From contig SXIE01000305.1 in the NCBI GenBank assembly GCA_005772945.1, positions 1-8,016 of the forward strand: a stretch of DNA of 8,016 nt. The letters are read 5' to 3'. Source of the DNA: Pseudomonadota bacterium. Lineage in GTDB: Bacteria > Myxococcota > UBA9042 > PHBI01. Made by a program: the position numbers and the translations under genes. Positions 6,151-8,016 of the stretch are shown here, one piece after another. Each line of letters begins with the position of its first letter. The stretch's first letter is position 1. The notes under the pieces were generated by a model, which saw only the letters and a list, made by a program, of their open reading frames with translations, made no database searches and had not been told where the DNA came from.

Positions 6151-7848
6151 TCAGTCGGGCGCGAACGTGTACGCGCCCGGCGGCGCGTCGGGCCCTCGCA
6201 AAACCCCAGCGCGGTCGCGTCCTGCGCCGCGATGGGTCGGGCCCTCCGGGAGCTGCGGGCCGCTGCTCAGGGTAGGGCGATCGGACCAATCCCAGGGCGG
6301 AAGCGCGGCGATCGGAACGTCCGCCCAAGTCGGGTCGCGGGTCGGTCGGAAGTCGCCGTTCGCCGGGTCGACGAGCCGGGGTGTCACACGGTTAAGGGCG
6401 TTGTCGGCGACGAGCTGCGTCGGGTTGCAGGTCGGGTTGGCGTCGGTGCACGCGCCGCCCTCGCCGCTGACGCCGAGCGACATCTCGGGGACCTCGGGCG
6501 GTCCGTTCCAGACGAGGTTGCCCCGCAGCCGAAGGTCGTCATCGGCGCTCTGCAGGCCGACGAGGTGGCTCTCGGCGGGTGCCGCCGCGGGGCCGCCCAC
6601 GCTGAGATGTTGCCACGCCGCGTGGACCCCCGGCGGGTTGTACACGAGGTTCGCGAGGAGCCAGACGTGGCGCGACGGGATGAAGTCGCCACCGTCCCCG
6701 AGCACGCCCCAACCGCCCGCATCGAGGCTGGGACGGCACGCAGCGACGTCGTGACCGTCGCAACCGCGGCCGCCCAGACCCACCTCGAGGACGTGGCTGC
6801 GCGTGCCGACGCGGTAGCAGGTGTTGTGCGCAAAGAGGATGTCGTAGCCGCCCATGACCCCGAGGCAGGCGCCCCACGTGTCGCGGATGACGTTGTTGAC
6901 GACCTCGATCCCATAAGCCTCGTAGTGGATCCAGGGCGCGACCATGAACTGGAAACCCGTGCCCTGCCCGGCCGCGAAGCCGCCCGTGCCGCAGTCGTAG
7001 ATCTCGTTGTCCGCAACGCGGATATAGGCCGAGCCACCCTTGGTGTAGGCGCACCAATCGTTCGCGTCGTGGATGCGGCTCCCGACGATGTGGCCGTATT
7101 GGACCGCGACGAAGTCGATGGCGTTGTCGCCGGCGCCATGGACGTCCGAGTCCTCGATGTAGATGTGCTGCGATTGGTTGACCTTGACGGCCTCGGTCTG
7201 GCCGCCGCCGCGCGTGCCACGCACCTCGACCCCGCGCAGGAGGACGTGATCACAGTGGTCCAGGTGGAACGGGTCGCTTGGGCTCGCGACGGTCACATCG
7301 ATCAGATAGACGTACGCGGAATTGTAGAACGTGAGGCCGCCGATCCCGCCGCCCTCGCCGATGGTCCCGCTGGCGCGGCCGTCGCTGGCGGTGATGACGA
7401 TCGGCGCTGCGTGCGTGCCACGCTTGGACTCGAGGTAGGCGCCGTCGTAGACGCCGGGCGTGAGCCAGATCCGCACGCCCTCGGTCAGCGCCGCAGGCAG
7501 CGAGCGCCAGGCGTGCGTCAGCGTGCGCATCGCCGTCGCGCGCGTGGCGCCGTCGTGGTCGTCGCTGCCGGCGACCGGATCGACCCAGCGGTCCAAGAGG
7601 ACCGGCTCACCGACGTCGTAGCGCTCGTCGGGAGGGATCGCCACGGTGGTATCACTTGCGGAATCCGCAAGTACGCTGTCGCTCGCGGTTGCGCTATCGA
7701 CGGCGGCGCTGTCGTTCGCGGTTGCGCTATCGACGGCGTCCGTCGAGGCCACGACGTCCGCTCCGCAGGCGCCACTCAACACCCACGCGGCTATCGCGGC
7801 GACCGATCGCCAGCCTTCTTCCCGCCCACGCCCCCGAATCGGCCGCAC
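6151..7848 (-). CDS. Right-handed parallel beta-helix protein, putative lipoprotein
   Basis: The GTG start at 7848-7846 gives 565 aa. It is preferred because GGAGGG (7857-7852) lies three bases before it and the product then opens with an export signal: basic MRPIRGRGREEGWR, a hydrophobic core VAAIAAWVL, then SGAC with Cys28. Leu sits at -4 rather than -3, so the lipobox is not canonical. Residues 29-70 are an Asp/Ser/Ala/Thr linker with an 11-aa repeat. Residues 89-136 (WVDPVAGSDDHDG ... LTPGVYDG) are the usual N-terminal cap of DUF1565/pectate-lyase-like beta-helices. The body to about 490 has helix rungs such as GIEVVNNVIRDTWG and DILFAHNTCYRVG. The end GAYTFAPD resembles the GAYEF-type ending of such proteins. 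Family members bind or cleave polysaccharides or are surface proteins; I cannot identify catalytic residues. The gene converges on its neighbour, with 24 bp between the stops. Confidence 0.85.
   Translation of the reverse strand: MRPIRGRGREEGWRSVAAIAAWVLSGACGADVVASTDAVDSATANDSAAVDSATASDSVLADSASDTTVAIPPDERYDVGEPVLLDRWVDPVAGSDDHDGATRATAMRTLTHAWRSLPAALTEGVRIWLTPGVYDGAYLESKRGTHAAPIVITASDGRASGTIGEGGGIGGLTFYNSAYVYLIDVTVASPSDPFHLDHCDHVLLRGVEVRGTRGGGQTEAVKVNQSQHIYIEDSDVHGAGDNAIDFVAVQYGHIVGSRIHDANDWCAYTKGGSAYIRVADNEIYDCGTGGFAAGQGTGFQFMVAPWIHYEAYGIEVVNNVIRDTWGACLGVMGGYDILFAHNTCYRVGTRSHVLEVGLGGRGCDGHDVAACRPSLDAGGWGVLGDGGDFIPSRHVWLLANLVYNPPGVHAAWQHLSVGGPAAAPAESHLVGLQSADDDLRLRGNLVWNGPPEVPEMSLGVSGEGGACTDANPTCNPTQLVADNALNRVTPRLVDPANGDFRPTRDPTWADVPIAALPPWDWSDRPTLSSGPQLPEGPTHRGAGRDRAGVLRGPDAPPGAYTFAPD
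7683..7738 (-). repeat. 23-bp exact direct repeat, period 33 bp, in the lipoprotein linker
   Basis: Positions 7683-7705 and 7716-7738 are identical over 23 bases. They encode the 11-aa units AVDSATANDSA (residues 38-48) and AVDSATASDSV (49-59). The copies are in phase, so unit gain or loss would only change linker length. Ser/Asp/Thr linkers after the lipidated Cys usually space a domain away from the outer membrane. Confidence 0.8.
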
Positions 7849-7851
7849 AAA

Positions 7852-7857
7852 CCCTCC
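7852..7857 (-). promoter_or_regulatory. Ribosome binding site of the beta-helix lipoprotein gene
   Basis: On the minus strand GGAGGG is followed by TTT and then GTG. This strong site decides the GTG at 7848 over the longer TTG start at 7929. Confidence 0.65.
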
Positions 7858-7866
7858 AGAGCCGCG

Positions 7867-7887
7867 AGGCTCAAATAAAAGGCTCAA
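7867..7887. repeat. AGGCTCAA direct repeat in an AT-rich patch; possible insertion-sequence end or operator
   Basis: AGGCTCAA occurs at 7867-7874 and 7880-7887, 13 bp apart, separated by ATAAA. The patch is conspicuously A/T-rich in this DNA. It lies between the transposase-like stop (7886-7884) and the start of the lipoprotein gene. Read on the plus strand, GGCTC leads into the transposase side; ISL3-family termini often begin GGCTC or similar (from memory). It could equally be an operator or part of a promoter for the lipoprotein gene. I find no convincing -35/-10 pair. Confidence 0.4.
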
Positions 7888-8016
7888 CTGCTCGCTCCGT
7901 GGGCGAGTTCGCTTGGGAGCCGAGGGCAAAGGCCGCCGAGCTTGAGCATGGCCAGGGAGATGAGGGCCGCTGAGGAATGAAAGCCGAAGGCGACTCGGGT
8001 GAGGAGCTGCATGCGG
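7884..8016 (-). CDS. ISL3-like transposase, C-terminal end (partial, rest beyond right edge)
   Basis: The minus-strand frame from 8015 to TGA at 7886-7884 gives 43 residues: RMQLLTRVAFGFHSSAALIS, continuing with LAMLKLGGLCPRLPSELAHG and a short tail. The stretch LLTRVAFGFHS followed by a hydrophobic helix matches my recollection of the C-terminus of IS204/IS1001/ISL3-type DDE transposases, where a basic-Arg-Val-Ala-Phe-Gly-Phe segment ends the catalytic domain. None of the catalytic acidic residues are inside the window. The open frame and ordinary codon use suggest a gene rather than chance, but intactness upstream is unknown. The stop lies inside the second AGGCTCAA repeat, so an element boundary may be very close. 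Confidence 0.55.
   Translation of the reverse strand, partial: RMQLLTRVAFGFHSSAALISLAMLKLGGLCPRLPSELAHGASS

Noticed and set aside
6232..7878. Long plus-strand open frame (548 codons) opposite the beta-helix lipoprotein gene
   Set aside because: Its product is Val/Asp/Arg/Ala-rich with no recognisable domain, while the minus strand has signal peptide, linker and beta-helix motifs. It is a GC-driven antisense shadow.
7849..7929. TTG at 7929 as start of the lipoprotein gene
   Set aside because: It would overlap the transposase-like end, has no good ribosome site, and would put 27 extra residues before the export signal.
1..8016. tRNA, rRNA or CRISPR array
   Set aside because: I found no cloverleaf, rRNA-like stretch or regularly spaced repeat-spacer pattern; the direct repeats present are explained by protein repeats or the insertion-sequence edge.

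Overview
The window is high-G+C bacterial DNA. Its G+C content, a Ser/Asp-rich lipoprotein linker, a DUF4157 protein and a bacterial STT3-type oligosaccharyltransferase together suggest a member of the Myxococcota or a related deltaproteobacterial lineage. This is an inference from gene style; no rRNA or other marker gene is present.

Layout. (1) Positions 1-355 hold the C-terminal PDZ domain of an HtrA/Deg-type protease whose catalytic part lies upstream. (2) Positions 481-2802 encode a complete 773-aa PglB/STT3-like oligosaccharyltransferase with nearly all catalytic motifs, but with AWDYG where WWDYG is usual. Two strong hairpins follow it (2806-2827, 2847-2873). (3) Positions 3068-6126 form a compact three-gene unit: a 213-aa DUF4157 protein (TTG start with a GGAG site, intact HEAAH), a 379-aa unrecognised protein with a Gly-rich hydrophobic hairpin, and a 422-aa exported protein with MORN/YwqK-like C-terminal repeats. 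The first two reading frames are in the same phase and separated by one TAA codon and four further codons. The second and third overlap by ATGA. (4) Positions 6151-7848 on the minus strand encode a 565-aa putative lipoprotein with a right-handed beta-helix; it converges on the previous gene with only 24 bp between the stops. (5) Positions 7884-8016 on the minus strand are the C-terminal end of a transposase that looks ISL3-like, so an insertion sequence probably ends just upstream of the lipoprotein gene.

How the genes may work together. The oligosaccharyltransferase and the HtrA-type protein both act in the envelope but show no operon link. The most interesting part is the three-gene unit. 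DUF4157 is a recurrent leader domain of putative cargo toxins of extracellular contractile injection systems. Here it stands alone in frame with a membrane-active-looking partner, followed by a coupled, exported MORN protein. A leader / effector / periplasmic immunity cassette is a reasonable but unproven hypothesis. No structural genes of an injection system are visible in the window.
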